A DNA stretch of 64,000 nucleotides from Bicyclus anynana (lineage: Eukaryota > Arthropoda > Insecta > Lepidoptera > Nymphalidae): the NCBI RefSeq assembly GCF_947172395.1, contig NC_069104.1, forward strand, positions 4,305,355 to 4,369,354, given 5' to 3'. The first letter of the stretch is position 1, and each line of letters starts with the position of its first letter. Of this stretch, positions 29,563 to 39,857 are shown piece by piece. Position numbers and translations under genes: made by a program. Below the pieces are notes generated by a model. That model saw only the letters and a list, made by a program, of their open reading frames with translations, was not told where the DNA came from and did no database searches.

Positions 29563-29940
29563 TGACCTACTCCTAATTTATATATACTAATATTATAAAC
29601 AGGAAAAATTTGTTTGTTTGTTTTGAATAGGATCTGTAACTACTGAACTGATTTGAAAGATTCTATCACTGTTGGGAACCTACACCATCATAATCAAAGG
29701 CAGGGGTCATACCCACTGGGCTAATTGGTTTTATATCTACTCCTAATTTATCTTTACTAATAATAGAAACAGGAAAGATTTGTTTGTTTGTATGTTTTGA
29801 ATAGGCTCTGGAACTACTGAACCAATTTAAAAAATTCTTTCACTGTTGGGAAGCTACACTATTCCCGAGCTTTATAGGCTATATTTTATCCCCATATTCT
29901 TACGGAAACCACACAGGGTGAAACCGCGCGGCGTCTTCAT
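29563..29940 (+). mobile_element. HelA-type element with duplicated 5' part (unit 1)
   Basis: tactaatattataaacagga (29586 on), then about 90 bp later a second, diverged copy of SINE1 head plus Helitron 5' end (cctacaccatcataatcaaa; ttactaataatagaaacagg), then the 3' end acagggtgaaaccgcgcggc. An old duplication of about 170 bp inside the unit. Unit 2 equivalent: 32393-32770. Confidence 0.65.
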
Positions 29941-30843
29941 GAACAAAAAATTATTGATAATGAACAAAGGTACGTACCTGATAACATCCCGTTTCATAGA
30001 ATCGAAGTGCTGCTAGAATGTATAATACTAGCGGTATTGGTATTCCTCTCTTGGTCTTCTGTGTTCATTCTTCATCAAACAGAGGCATATTATGCCTAAT
30101 ATGAGAATCTTTCGTACATTCCATATCGCCATAGTATTATACTGGGTTTACGCAATTGCGAATATATATCTTGGGCACTGATATAACTCGCTGTTTATAA
30201 CTTCACTTATAACGATCCGAACGTCCACTTTCTAATAAATAAATCACGAATAACAACAAAAAAAAAATGCCAGGGGATGGTTTGGCTGACAAATATCGGT
30301 AATTCAGCAGTCAGCCGCTAGCTCCTGTCAAATGAGGGGTTTCTTTTGTCTATGAAACGCGTAGGGGTTGAATTCGACACATAGCGGCTGAATAATCCCC
30401 TTAGGGGCCCCCTACTACGACTATGAATTCCACCGTATTCCCTGGAATTCATAGTCGTGAAGTGAACAATCCCCCACAAACCAATATTCAGTATTCACCC
30501 AGGGGCTGACTATTGAATCATCCTTCATTGCATTTCATAAACAAACTACTGGAGAGCCCCTAGGTGACTGGAGTTTCAAGCAAATGTTGTCTATGATTTT
30601 ACATTAGATCTTTGAAAATTCTGTGACACAACCACAGAGAGACGTATTTTGTTAATTCTTTGACATTTTACAAAATAATTGAGTTTCTAATATTTTCATT
30701 TACTTTTTGTTTTTATTTATCGTAGTAAAATTTAATTCGTTCAAGTGTACAATAGATCAATTTTATCAAAAAGTTTCTTTCTCACAAGAAGGAGTTGTTA
30801 GAAAAATATTGAAGTTATGTGGACGAACATGATCATATACAAA

Positions 30844-31133
30844 ATTATCAGCCGATGGACGTCCACTGCTGGACATAGCCGTCTTGCATGGACTTTCAAA
30901 CACAACGGTCTCGAGCCGCCAGCGTCCAGCGGCTCCCTGCAACCCGCTTGATGCCCTCGGTCCACCGAGTGGGGGTTCGACCAACACTGCGATTTCATCG
31001 GCTCTTCGAACTATGTGGCCTGCCCATTGCCACTTCAGCTTCACGACTCGCTGTGCTACCTATGTCAGTGACTTTGGTTTGTCTGCGGATCTCCTCATTT
31101 GTGAAACGATCACGCAGAGAAATCCCAAGCGTA
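30844..31133 (-). mobile_element. RTE-like LINE 3' end (unit 2)
   Basis: Exact duplicate of the fragment at 28014-28303. Confidence 0.8.
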
Positions 31134-32132
31134 CTATTTACTATATAAGTAGTTTGATATTTCATACTTTTGTAATGTGGAATCCTACTTGAAATAAAAA
31201 AATATTGTAAAAGGAAATTTGTTTATTTTACTCAAAACCACCTATAAATACCTGAAATAATTACAAGTAGGTACTATTATGCTGTATTTTCTTACAATTT
31301 ATTGTAAGTGCAGTAAATAAATATAAGTGTAGCTTATCCTTAGGAATAGTGGTAAAATTGCATTTCACAAAGCTTTAGATCACATAATATTATATATTTA
31401 GGAGGTAGGCTTGGCCCGGTAATGGGCTGATAATAATGAACCACACAGTACTTATTGCAATTCTAAAATCAAACCTATATCCTTTTGATACAAAGTTTAA
31501 TTAATAACAACAATAAATACATAATTTACATTTATCTTATTGTTATTATTGTATATTTTTATAGGGCCAGACTTAAATGAAAAATGCAGAAGTAAACATT
31601 TAATAATTATCTTTATTAAAGATGTGAATCAATAAATTTCATTCAATTAAGATTTGTATACATTTTCTATTGTTATGGACTTCAAAGTGAGTGACCACCT
31701 TACAACATACTGCACTCACTCCTACTACCTCTATATTAAATGCTGCTGACTTTTCAAGGTATGCGGGTCTTCCAATTACTGTGATCTGAAAACTCGGATT
31801 TTCAAGGACCAAAGTATTCTCAGTATTCTTGGTAAAACAGTATTCTCAGAGCTCATCACTGCTATTCCCTGCCATGATAGCTGGTTTCTTTAAATCTGTG
31901 TATAGGGTCCTCCGGGGTTGTTTATATGTATACCTATGTGTGACATCAATACAGCTTGACTTTTGGCATTTATGTTATTTCATAGAATGCTTGATGGACT
32001 GCACGTACAGTCTGAAAATAAACATTATGTTAGTTACATTTATGTAGGTTATATATTTCCTAAATCAAAACTAGATAGGTATACCTAACATTTATATAGG
32101 TTAGATTACAAACAAACAAACTAATTAAATTC

Positions 32133-32392
32133 TTCATCATGAGTATGTTAAGCATGAGTCTCCTCTCAGAATGAGAGGGATAAGGTCCACCACTCTGGCC
32201 CAATGTGAATTGGCAGACTTCACACATGTAGAGACAATGTTTTTCCTTCACCGTATGAGACATGTGATATACATTTAAATTCATAAAATGCACATAACTG
32301 AAATGATTTGGAGGTGCATGTTTCAGACAGCATTTGAACCTACACCCTCCGAATAGAAGGCAGAGGTCATATCAACTGGGCTATATGGATTT
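32133..32392 (-). mobile_element. SINE1, diverged (unit 2)
   Basis: Exact duplicate of 29303-29562. Confidence 0.8.
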
Positions 32393-33267
32393 TGACCTAC
32401 TCCTAATTTATATATACTAATATTATAAACAGGAAAAATTTGTTTGTTTGTTTTGAATAGGATCTGTAACTACTGAACTGATTTGAAAGATTCTATCACT
32501 GTTGGGAACCTACACCATCATAATCAAAGGCAGGGGTCATACCCACTGGGCTAATTGGTTTTATATCTACTCCTAATTTATCTTTACTAATAATAGAAAC
32601 AGGAAAGATTTGTTTGTTTGTATGTTTTGAATAGGCTCTGGAACTACTGAACCAATTTAAAAAATTCTTTCACTGTTGGGAAGCTACACTATTCCCGAGC
32701 TTTATAGGCTATATTTTATCCCCATATTCTTACGGAAACCACACAGGGTGAAACCGCGCGGCGTCTTCATGAACAAAAAATTATTGATAATGAACAAAGG
32801 TACGTACCTGATAACATCCCGTTTCATAGAATCGAAGTGCTGCTAGAATGTATAATACTAGCGGTATTGGTATTCCTCTCTTGGTCTTCTGTGTTCATTC
32901 TTCATCAAACAGAGGCATATTATGCCTAATATGAGAATCTTTCGTACATTCCATATCGCCATAGTATTATACTGGGTTTACGCAATTGCGAATATATATC
33001 TTGGGCACTGATATAACTCGCTGTTTATAACTTCACTTATAACGATCCGAACGTCCACTTTCTAATAAATAAATCACGAATAACAACAAAAAAAAAATGC
33101 CAGGGGATGGTTTGGCTGACAAATATCGGTAATTCAGCAGTCAGCCGCTAGCTCCTGTCAAATGAGGGGTTTCTTTTGTCTATGAAACGCGTAGGGGTTG
33201 AATTCGACACATAGCGGCTGAATAATCCCCTTAGGGGCCCCCTACTACGACTATGAATTCCACCGTA

Positions 33268-33526
33268 AATCTCCAACAATGCCGCCACATGCCGCGCCCT
33301 CAGTAGAAATAGAAACATATAAAAACTCCTTAATGAACATAATTCCCGTATAAAAGGGGTTACTTAAAAATAAACACGCGGCGGTGTTATTCTGGATGCT
33401 ACAACTTAGAATCGTTTCGAAACAATACGGGTTATACAAGACAGATATATGGGTAAAACGATGTTTATTAAAATTCAGTTTGTATTACTCAAAAGATTCA
33501 TTCTAGTTTTTTTCAAGTAAGTTTAC
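33268..33526. other. Unique flank of the duplication
   Basis: ccaacaatgccgccacatgc and following. No family recognised. A minus-strand frame (33251-33439) crosses the unit border and is not credible. Confidence 0.35.
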
Positions 33527-33602
33527 TTTAGCCTAATCCCTCTTTTTCTGAGAAGATACTCGAGCTCAGCAGTGAGCCGAATATGGTTTGATAATGATGA
33601 AG
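33527..33602 (+). mobile_element. SINE1 3' end
   Basis: gagctcagcagtgagccgaa then tggtttgataatgatga. Confidence 0.8.
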
Positions 33603-33651
33603 CTTACTATAATAAGCACTATAAAAGTTTCGAGAATTTTCCTTATTCAAA

Positions 33652-33790
33652 TAATATCAAATCAAAATTCTTTTATTTCAATTAGGCTTACTTTACAAGC
33701 ACTTTTTAAACGTCAAGTTATGTCATGATTTAATGGTGGTTCCAGATGTGCCTTGGTCCGAGAAGAGCCCACAACAAACTTAACCATTGA
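33652..33790 (-). mobile_element. LINE-D 3' end
   Basis: atcaaaattcttttatttca, ttaggcttactttacaagca and gagaagagcccacaacaaac, as at 26008. Confidence 0.75.
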
Positions 33791-33902
33791 CAGATAATGT
33801 AAGAAAGATTATATAATAATGAATAGGTATCGATATTAACATTTTAATAAGCTTATGTAGCTACTATTTAATAAGTAGATACTTTTGAAAATATGTATTT
33901 AG

Positions 33903-33942
33903 ATTTTTTTTTTTACTTCTATCTTAGAAGTAAAAAAAAAAT
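33903..33942. repeat. Perfect 18-bp hairpin
   Basis: A run of T followed by acttcta, a tct loop, then tagaagt and a run of A. Located in AT-rich unassigned sequence. Confidence 0.7.
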
Positions 33943-34849
33943 CGATGTCAATTATTATTTGAAAAACTCCAAATGAATACCACAAATAGTTTTAATTCAA
34001 GTAAGCTGCAAAAAAACGCTTTCAAATAACTCACCGTGTCAATCAGAGTGATTCTAAAACCGTTCTTTAAGTTACTAGCGATGAAAATCTATTTATGAAA
34101 ATTTATTTAAATAACACATTTCGTAATATTGGTATAGTTTATATTTAATTTATCATATAAAGCACAATCGACAGAAAGAAATATAGGCTATTTATAAGCA
34201 TATCAAAACTCAAACGGGCATTCTGTTATTTGTATATCACGAACAGTTAATTTTCTCATAACATCAAGCGTACGAACAAAATACTCAATCACGCTTATAA
34301 AATACAAAACGTCAGTTCGAAAATCAAACAGTCGATTACCCTATCATTTATAATCGTTCAATAATAACAACACGTCGAACATTTTAATTAATTTAATCAC
34401 ACGTGAAAGAGCATCCAATCAGTTTTGTATTCAAGTGCAAAACGGAGCCATCGGAACGATGTGTCGAGTAATCGATAGACGATGTAATCGAGTACGATTC
34501 GTTTAACAGAATAAGCCGGTGCGTTTTAGACGTGAGTTGTTTTTGACGTTTTTGATTTATAGCGGCAATATGGCTGCATCAGTTATTTTAATATTATCTA
34601 CGTAGGGTTGTCACGCCAACGGACTTCCGATTAACAATTTTTAATATTATATTCCTATTTCTTTACAGCGAACAACATTGACTCCGTTATTAGAATATAT
34701 TTTTGTGGTAAAATTACAATATTTATTTATTTATTTATAATTACAATATTATTTTCTTAGGTTATTTATTGTATGAATAGAGAATCTGAAATTATACTTT
34801 TTTATTTACAATCTTTACAATTTTTAATAACTTTATCTATTTATATATT
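33943..34849. other. AT-rich stretch, nothing recognised
   Basis: No repeat family or gene. 34430-34570 is somewhat more balanced (gtaatcgatagacgatgtaa). Confidence 0.45.
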
Positions 34850-34965
34850 TATACTAATATTATAAAACGGAAAAATTTTATTATAACCAGACTTAAACCG
34901 GTTTTATACCAACGAATACGTTCGTGTGTTAAGCGAGTAAAACCTCGTGGCATAGCGTTACTAAA
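34850..34965 (+). mobile_element. Helitron-type 5' end, decayed
   Basis: ttatactaatattataaaac start. Then gcgagtaaaacctcgtggca recalls the HelA 3' hairpin. Confidence 0.5.
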
Positions 34966-35152
34966 CTAGCCGACGCCCGGCGGTTTTATCGGCATAGTTC
35001 CCGTTCCCGTTAGAATACGGGGATAATAAGTCTATACACTCACAAATAACGTGGTTTTCTAGTGGTAAAATATTTTTCAAAATCGTTTCTGTAGATCTAT
35101 AGATTACCCTTTATAAGCTGACAAACTTTACCGCTTTATAATATTAATATAA
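34966..35152 (-). mobile_element. HelC Helitron-type element
   Basis: CTAG at 34966-34969, gccgacgcccggcggtttta, cgtggttttctagtggtaaa, ending ctttataatattaatat (5' end in reverse). Confidence 0.8.
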
Positions 35153-35356
35153 ATAAATAAAAATTTATAAAAAACTAGCGGACGCTCGCGACTTCGTTCC
35201 CGTGAAATTTAGTTTTTCACAAATCTCTCGGATTAGAGAAAAGTAGCTTATCTGTGTATTAATCCAGGCTATAATTTATCTCAATTCCAAATTTCAGCTA
35301 ATTCGGTTTAGTGGTCGAGGTGTGAAAGAGTATTCAAACATTCATAACATCAAAAT

Positions 35357-35931
35357 ATCTTCTCTATATCTTGGAAACAGTGCGCAGTTGTTTTTATAGA
35401 TTAAGAACTTTATACCGTGTACGGAATTATATGAGTGTAGATGTGCGTGTTGGGATATGTGAGTCTTTAATACTCTCAAAATTAAACTACGCTGATGCTT
35501 TGTATGGGCCACGACTGCTCGTTCGCACTCAACGGCTAATACAACGCATCCAAAATGCATGTGCCCGGTTCTGCTTTCATATTCCCCCCAGAACGCATGT
35601 TACGCCGTTTATTAACGAAGCTAAACTGCTCAATATGAAAGCGAGACGGAATCTTCACCTTGCTACACTTCTATTTGGAGTATTGAAGTCTCAGCAGCCT
35701 GCTTACTTATTTGATAAGCTAGAGTGGAACAAAACATCCTTGACAAGATCAAATCGAGTCTGGACCCTTAAAGTGCCGCAACATTTCAGAGCTGCCTTTC
35801 GAGGAAGCTTTAAATTCGCGGCAACAAAGTGCTGGAATGATTTGCCTCCTCCTCTTCGTAATTTAAAAATATCCAAGACCACTTTTAAAACCAAAATTCG
35901 AAAACATTATCTTTTAATTCAAAACATATAA
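35357..35931 (+). pseudogene. LINE reverse transcriptase, C-terminal region
   Basis: An open frame of about 190 codons, truncated at the 5' end by the insertion itself, so no true start exists. It begins around ILETVRSCFYRLRTLY and contains CESLILSKLNYADALYGPRL, RTQRLIQRIQNACARFCF, then LHLATLLFGVL, and ends RAAFRGSFKFAATKCWNDLP and a stop. These are features of the segment C-terminal to the polymerase core in Jockey/CR1-group LINEs. The catalytic YADD-type motif is upstream and missing, so it cannot be active. Its paralogue at 38720 differs at many residues but is also open. The exact clade is uncertain. Confidence 0.8.
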
Positions 35932-36340
35932 GTAATGGGTCCTTTGTTTTGTTTAATTTATTATAATATTTATTTACCAAATTATTATGTTATCATTTAT
36001 TTATTGTATTATTATTTATAATTGGCTTATTTTTACCACTTGTTTCTACTTTTAATATTTTTGTATTTAATTTACGTATCTGTCTTCTTTTAATATTTGT
36101 CGATGTTTGTTAGAGGCGCTCCGCACGTCTCGATACCGTCCAAACGTCACCTTAATGGCTCCACGGAAGATCAGCGCGGTATCCTTACGGACACTGCAAT
36201 ATGCTGAGTGGTGACCCTTTTAGGATCACATCATGCAAGTTGCAATGTATTTTAATTTATTGTTTTTTTTTTTCTTCTCTCTTTTCTTTGTATGATGTGT
36301 ATTCTAAATAAACTTTTCTTTCTTTCTTTCTTTCTTTCTT
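35357..36340 (+). mobile_element. 5'-truncated Jockey/CR1-like LINE, copy 1
   Basis: A 984-bp insert flanked by tcaaaat (35350-35356, 36341-36347). It holds the C-terminal end of the ORF (to 35931), a 3' UTR with ggctccacggaagatcagcg and tgctgagtggtgaccc, an AATAAA at about 36306, and a (TTTC)n tail at about 36315-36340. The truncation and short duplication fit target-primed reverse transcription. Confidence 0.88.
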
Positions 36341-36534
36341 TCAAAATCATCAGTTTTTGCAAATCTCGAGAAACCATCGATTTTTTCGGGATAAAAAGTA
36401 GCCTATGTGTTGATCTAGACTAAAATCTATTTCCATTCCGAATTTCAGCCAAATCGCTTCAGTAGTACCGGCGTTAAAGAGTAACAAACATCCAAACATC
36501 CATACAAACTATCGCGTTTATAATATTAGTAGGA

Positions 36535-36768
36535 TCTGGCCTAGTAGCTTGGCTTGTGTGGAGTGACAACCCTGGTTATTAAGACAGTGACAAGCTTACC
36601 TTTATCGGACGGGAACGTTTGTTGCAGGCAGGAAGTGATAGGATGGAACTTAAATATGGACAGACTCTAAGTGGCGTTGCCGGGAACGATCTTGACATTC
36701 CTTTGATTCAGCAGTAACTGTGACTCTGACAAATATATTCGGGAATTGGTGTTAGGTATACAACTGAG
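36535..36768. other. Unassigned spacer
   Basis: Balanced composition (tttatcggacgggaacgttt, gtggcgttgccgggaacgat). No family or frame recognised. Confidence 0.3.
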
Positions 36769-37068
36769 AGCCGTGATAGCCCAGTGGCCCACAGCCTCCG
36801 ATTACGGAGGGTGTGGGTTCGAATTCGGTCCGGGACATGCACTTCCAACTTTGCAATTGTGTGCATTTAAAGAAATTAAATATCACGTGTTTTAAATGGT
36901 GAAGGAAAAACATCTTGAGGAGACCTGCATAACAGAGAATTTCCTTAATTCTCTGCGTGTGTGAAGTCTGCCAATTCCACTGGGCCAGCGTGGTGGATTA
37001 TTGGCCTAACCCCTCTCATTCTGAAAGGAGACTCGAGCTTAGCAGTGAGCCGAATATCGGTCAGTATG
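36769..37068 (+). mobile_element. SINE1, near full length
   Basis: Head gagccgtgatagcccagtgg, B box ggttcgaattcggtccggg, body tatcacgtgttttaaatggt, end agcagtgagccgaatatcgg. The A-box follow-on atatgacctctgcc is deleted. Confidence 0.9.
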
Positions 37069-37165
37069 AGCGGTCAGTGTGTCGTCCATTTTGTCGCTAT
37101 CTTCGTAGCCGCTTCTGCTTGCATCTGCAGGTTCGGTATGTTGTAGTAACGATCGCTAGATCAAT

Positions 37166-37420
37166 TTCAAATTCAAAATTCATTCAGTTGTTATAAGCCT
37201 CAATAGCTCAACGGTAAGAGCGGTTGGACTCATCACCGAGGGGTGGTGATTCAATCCTCACCCACGTTGGTCTATTGTCGTCCCACTCCTAGCGTAGTCT
37301 TTCCCGATTAGTCATATTATAAAAAATATGGCGAATAATCTTTTTTTTTTTTAAATGATAAGTATAGTCGAAAACTTACTAATAAAGTTACGATTGTTCC
37401 AAAAGCGCCCACAACAAACG
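37166..37420 (-). mobile_element. LINE-D 3' end with nested SINE3
   Basis: tttcaaattcaaaattcatt at the left, then SINE3, then tagtcgaaaacttactaata and gcgcccacaacaaacg, the inner part of LINE-D as at 26100. Confidence 0.65.
37196..37352 (+). mobile_element. SINE3, near full length
   Basis: A box cctcaatagctcaacggtaa, B box region gtggtgattcaatcctcacc, body cactcctagcgtagtctttc, 3' end aaaaatatggcgaataatct then a T run. Confidence 0.85.
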
Positions 37421-37439
37421 CTGCTTTTACGTTTTTAAT

Positions 37440-37538
37440 GTTCGCTCTTGACATTTACTCATCCGTTGTGCAAAATAATACGAAATCTTTCATTTTTGAA
37501 AAGAATCCCACGTGAACAAAATCGCGGGCGCCTGCTAG
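37440..37538 (+). mobile_element. HelB 3' end
   Basis: cgtgaacaaaatcgcgggcg then cctgCTAG at 37535-37538. Confidence 0.6.
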
Positions 37539-37585
37539 TTTTTGTACAAGATCATCCCACCGGAAGCTGTGTAAGAAGTGGGCCT

Positions 37586-37640
37586 ACTCCAGCATCCGTC
37601 CCACATCCGTCCCGTATCCGTCCCGTATCTCGTTCCGGAT
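37586..37640. repeat. 10-bp tandem repeat
   Basis: Four to five degenerate units of catccgtccc/gtatccgtcc. Confidence 0.7.
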
Positions 37641-37885
37641 CCATATCCGCAGGTACCAATTGTACAAATATTCGCGACGATTCAACTTACTGTGTTAGTG
37701 GATCCCAGGCTTATTTTTTTATCTATATAGTTTGAATTCGAAGTAACTTGACTAAGTACTTTAAAAAAAGTAACATTAGCCATATAATTCAGAGTAACTT
37801 GAGTGTACTTATTCTACAAGTAATATTAAAAAGGCTTAACTCACTGGAGTTTGACGGTAGATGCCTGAGGGTTTTGTTATTCAAT

Positions 37886-38014
37886 GGCAAAGGTTTTTTT
37901 TTTATTCTTTACAAGTTAGCCCTTGACTACAATCTCACCTGATGGTAAATGATGATGCAATCTAAGATGGAAGCGGGCTAACTTCTTAGGAAAAGTATGA
38001 AAATCCACACCCCA
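37886..38014 (-). mobile_element. SINE2 3' half
   Basis: Poly(T), aagttagcccttgactacaa, acctgatggtaaatgatgat, ending atgaaaatccacacccc. Confidence 0.88.
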
Positions 38015-38039
38015 TTATTTGGTCCAACACACGGTTGTA

Positions 38040-38097
38040 TTGAGTCCTTAGGGTAGACAGTGAATTTTTGCATCTATGAAAGGCATGCCACTAACTG
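38040..38097. repeat. MITE-Q fragment
   Basis: agggtagacagtgaattttt and ggcatgccacta match one end of the 45552 copy. Confidence 0.5.
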
Positions 38098-38202
38098 TAA
38101 AATGCTAACTGATCAAGATTCCATGCATCAAACGTCACTTCTACTTCTCCTACTGACAACACTTAGTGGATTTCATAAAGTAAGTGATGTTTATTAACAA
38201 AC

Positions 38203-38416
38203 AGCGGACGCCCGCGACTTCGTCCGCTTGGAATTCAGTTTTTCACAAATCCCGCAGGAACCATGGATTTTTCCGGGATGAAAAGTAGCCTATTTGTTAA
38301 TCCAGAGTAACATCTATTTCCATTCCAAATTTCAGCCAAATCGCTTCAGTAGCCGCAGCGTAAAAGAGGAACAAACATACTTACACACAAACTTTCGCCT
38401 TTATAATATTAGTGTG
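38203..38416 (-). mobile_element. HelB Helitron-type element
   Basis: gcggacgcccgcgacttcgt, ttccgggatgaaaagtagcc, ccaaatcgcttcagtagccg, ending ataatattagtgtgac. The CTAG end is mutated. Confidence 0.82.
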
Positions 38417-38719
38417 ACACGGCTTTACGGAATACGAAAAGTACGATTTTTGATTTGTTAATTATAATAGGTAGCTAATATACGTCAGAGATAAATTGGC
38501 CGGGACATATAATCTACTCTATTACAATTTCCATTCCCTTTCAAACGCGTAAGGTAGCTTCGAAACCTAATTCCACCGCACTGTAATTCGATACGCACTG
38601 GCAATGCAAATAATGTGATTCCAGAGAATCTTCCACCGGAAGTGGATCATAGATTCTCAGCTGCTTCCTTTCCACAAGTCCCATTTGCCTTAGGAACTGC
38701 ATGGGAACTAGTGTTATTT
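38417..38719. other. Unassigned spacer before LINE copy 2
   Basis: 38600-38700 is in frame with the LINE ORF that follows and would read PENLPPEVDHRFSAASFPQV, but this does not resemble a LINE protein. It may be fortuitous. Confidence 0.3.
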
Positions 38720-39304
38720 GTTCGGTTCGAAAATTATTTACTTAAAGTAGTCCGAACTTGTTTTTACAAGCTAAAAATTTTATACCGCGTGCGACATTTT
38801 CTTGACATACGAGTACGACTTAAGGTTTGCGAGTCTCTAATATTATCAAAATTAAATTACGCCGATGCACTGTATGGTCCTCGCTTATTAGCCCGTACTC
38901 AACGATTAGTGCAGCGAATACAAAATGCTTGCATTCGGTACTGCTACGACATCCCTCCCAGATCTCACATTTCACCATATATTAATAATAGCAACTTGCT
39001 AAATATGGCAGCTAGAAGAAAATTGCACTTGGCAACTCTTTTGTTTGGCATTCTTAAAGACAAAGAACCAAAATATCTCTTCGATAGATTGCATTGGGAC
39101 AAAGAGTCTAGCGCCCGTTCTAACAGAGTCTGGACACTGAGAGCACCTCAACACTTTACTGCTGCGTTTCGGGGTAGTTTTAGATACGCTGCCACCAAGT
39201 GCTGGAATAATCTGCCTCCCCCCATGCGCAATGTCAGTAAGTCCAAAGCCTGGTTTAGGAAATCGGTAAAAAACCTTTTACTTTTACAACAGCAGGGTAA
39301 GTAA
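38720..39304 (+). pseudogene. LINE reverse transcriptase, C-terminal region
   Basis: About 190 credible codons, starting near VRTCFYKLKILYRVRHFLDI. It shares CESLILSKLNYADALYGPRL, RTQRLVQRIQNACIRYCY, ARRKLHLATLLFGIL and AAFRGSFRYAATKCWNNLPP with copy 1, with conservative changes elsewhere (for example HISPYINNSNLLNM against HVTPFINEAKLLNM). Differences at protein level with the frame kept open suggest two source subfamilies rather than two copies of one decayed element. The polymerase core is missing. The apparent start codon at 38615 lies outside the LINE. Confidence 0.78.
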
Positions 39305-39846
39305 CAGTCTCCAATCCCAGGCTCCTCACCTACTCTCTTTAAAAATTAATTAATATTAAATAGTCTCCGGGAAGGTTTTGAGGACCCAATAATTTAATTT
39401 TATTTATTTCTACTCTATATTGTATTTCTCACTGACAACTACTAATAATTTATTTAACACACTATATATATATATAAATATTATTATAAAGGTATATATA
39501 TATATATATAATTATTTATTATGTTCTTATTATTAATTATCAATTAGTAACACTTCTTCTTGTTGTTTCCGCCCGCGTCACCACATGGCTCCACGGAAGA
39601 CCAGCGCTGCGCTGGTGCATCCATCACTAGCGTAGCACATGCTGAGTGGTGACCATTTTGGTACCACACACATCATTTTTTTTTTTTGGATTTAATTTAA
39701 TCATTAGTTTAATATCTTTAAATTATTAGTTTACTATATTTTTAAAATTTCTGTCTTTTGTTTTAGGTATTTGTTGTCTTTTGTGTATTACGTGTGTGTG
39801 TGTCCAAATAAAATAATTTTCTTTCCTTCTTTCTTTCTTTCTTTAT
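38720..39846 (+). mobile_element. 5'-truncated Jockey/CR1-like LINE, copy 2
   Basis: The same architecture as copy 1: C-terminal ORF to 39304, 3' UTR with ggctccacggaagaccagcg and tgctgagtggtgaccatttt, AATAAA near 39807, and a (TTTC)n tail near 39820-39846. The left border is not sharp and no target-site duplication was found. A TA-repeat tract (39465-39510) lies in the UTR. Confidence 0.82.
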
Positions 39847-39857
39847 TTGCTCACTTC

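Larger units (their letters stand above)
27610..30437. repeat. 2.83-kb tandem repeat unit, copy 1
   Basis: 2,828 bp apparently identical to 30440-33267 (offset exactly 2,830). Both ends carry ggaattcatagtcgt, inverted (27614 on, and to 30431), so the unit behaves like a TIR-bounded block. Subterminal mirrored motifs cagtcagccgcta and tagcggctga lie near the right end. It contains one RTE fragment, one SINE1, and duplicated HelA-type sequence. The open frames in it belong to these. Confidence 0.9.
30440..33267. repeat. 2.83-kb tandem repeat unit, copy 2
   Basis: Identical to 27610-30437 in every segment compared. The units are joined by tt (30438-30439). Flanks differ: ctaa before unit 1, aatctccaac after unit 2. 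Perfect identity in such a diverged neighbourhood means either a very recent duplication or a false duplication in the assembly. Confidence 0.9.
35175..36534 (-). mobile_element. HelB Helitron dimer split by a LINE
   Basis: CTAG at 35175-35178 and cggacgctcgcgacttcgtt. The first half runs to ttcataacatcaaaat (35356), the second resumes at tcaaaatcatcagtttttgc (36341) and ends tataatattagtagga (36534). An uninterrupted dimer with the same junction lies in the opposite orientation at 48554-48910. Confidence 0.8.

Noticed and set aside
27936..31192. Duplicated sets of small open frames
   Set aside because: They are identical because the 2.83-kb unit is duplicated. They lie in RTE and SINE sequence and are not a gene family.
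35341..36347. Jockey/CR1-like copy as an intact gene starting at 35371
   Set aside because: The apparent start codon is an internal codon of a 5'-truncated element. The reading frame runs back to the insertion border at 35357 and the polymerase core is absent.
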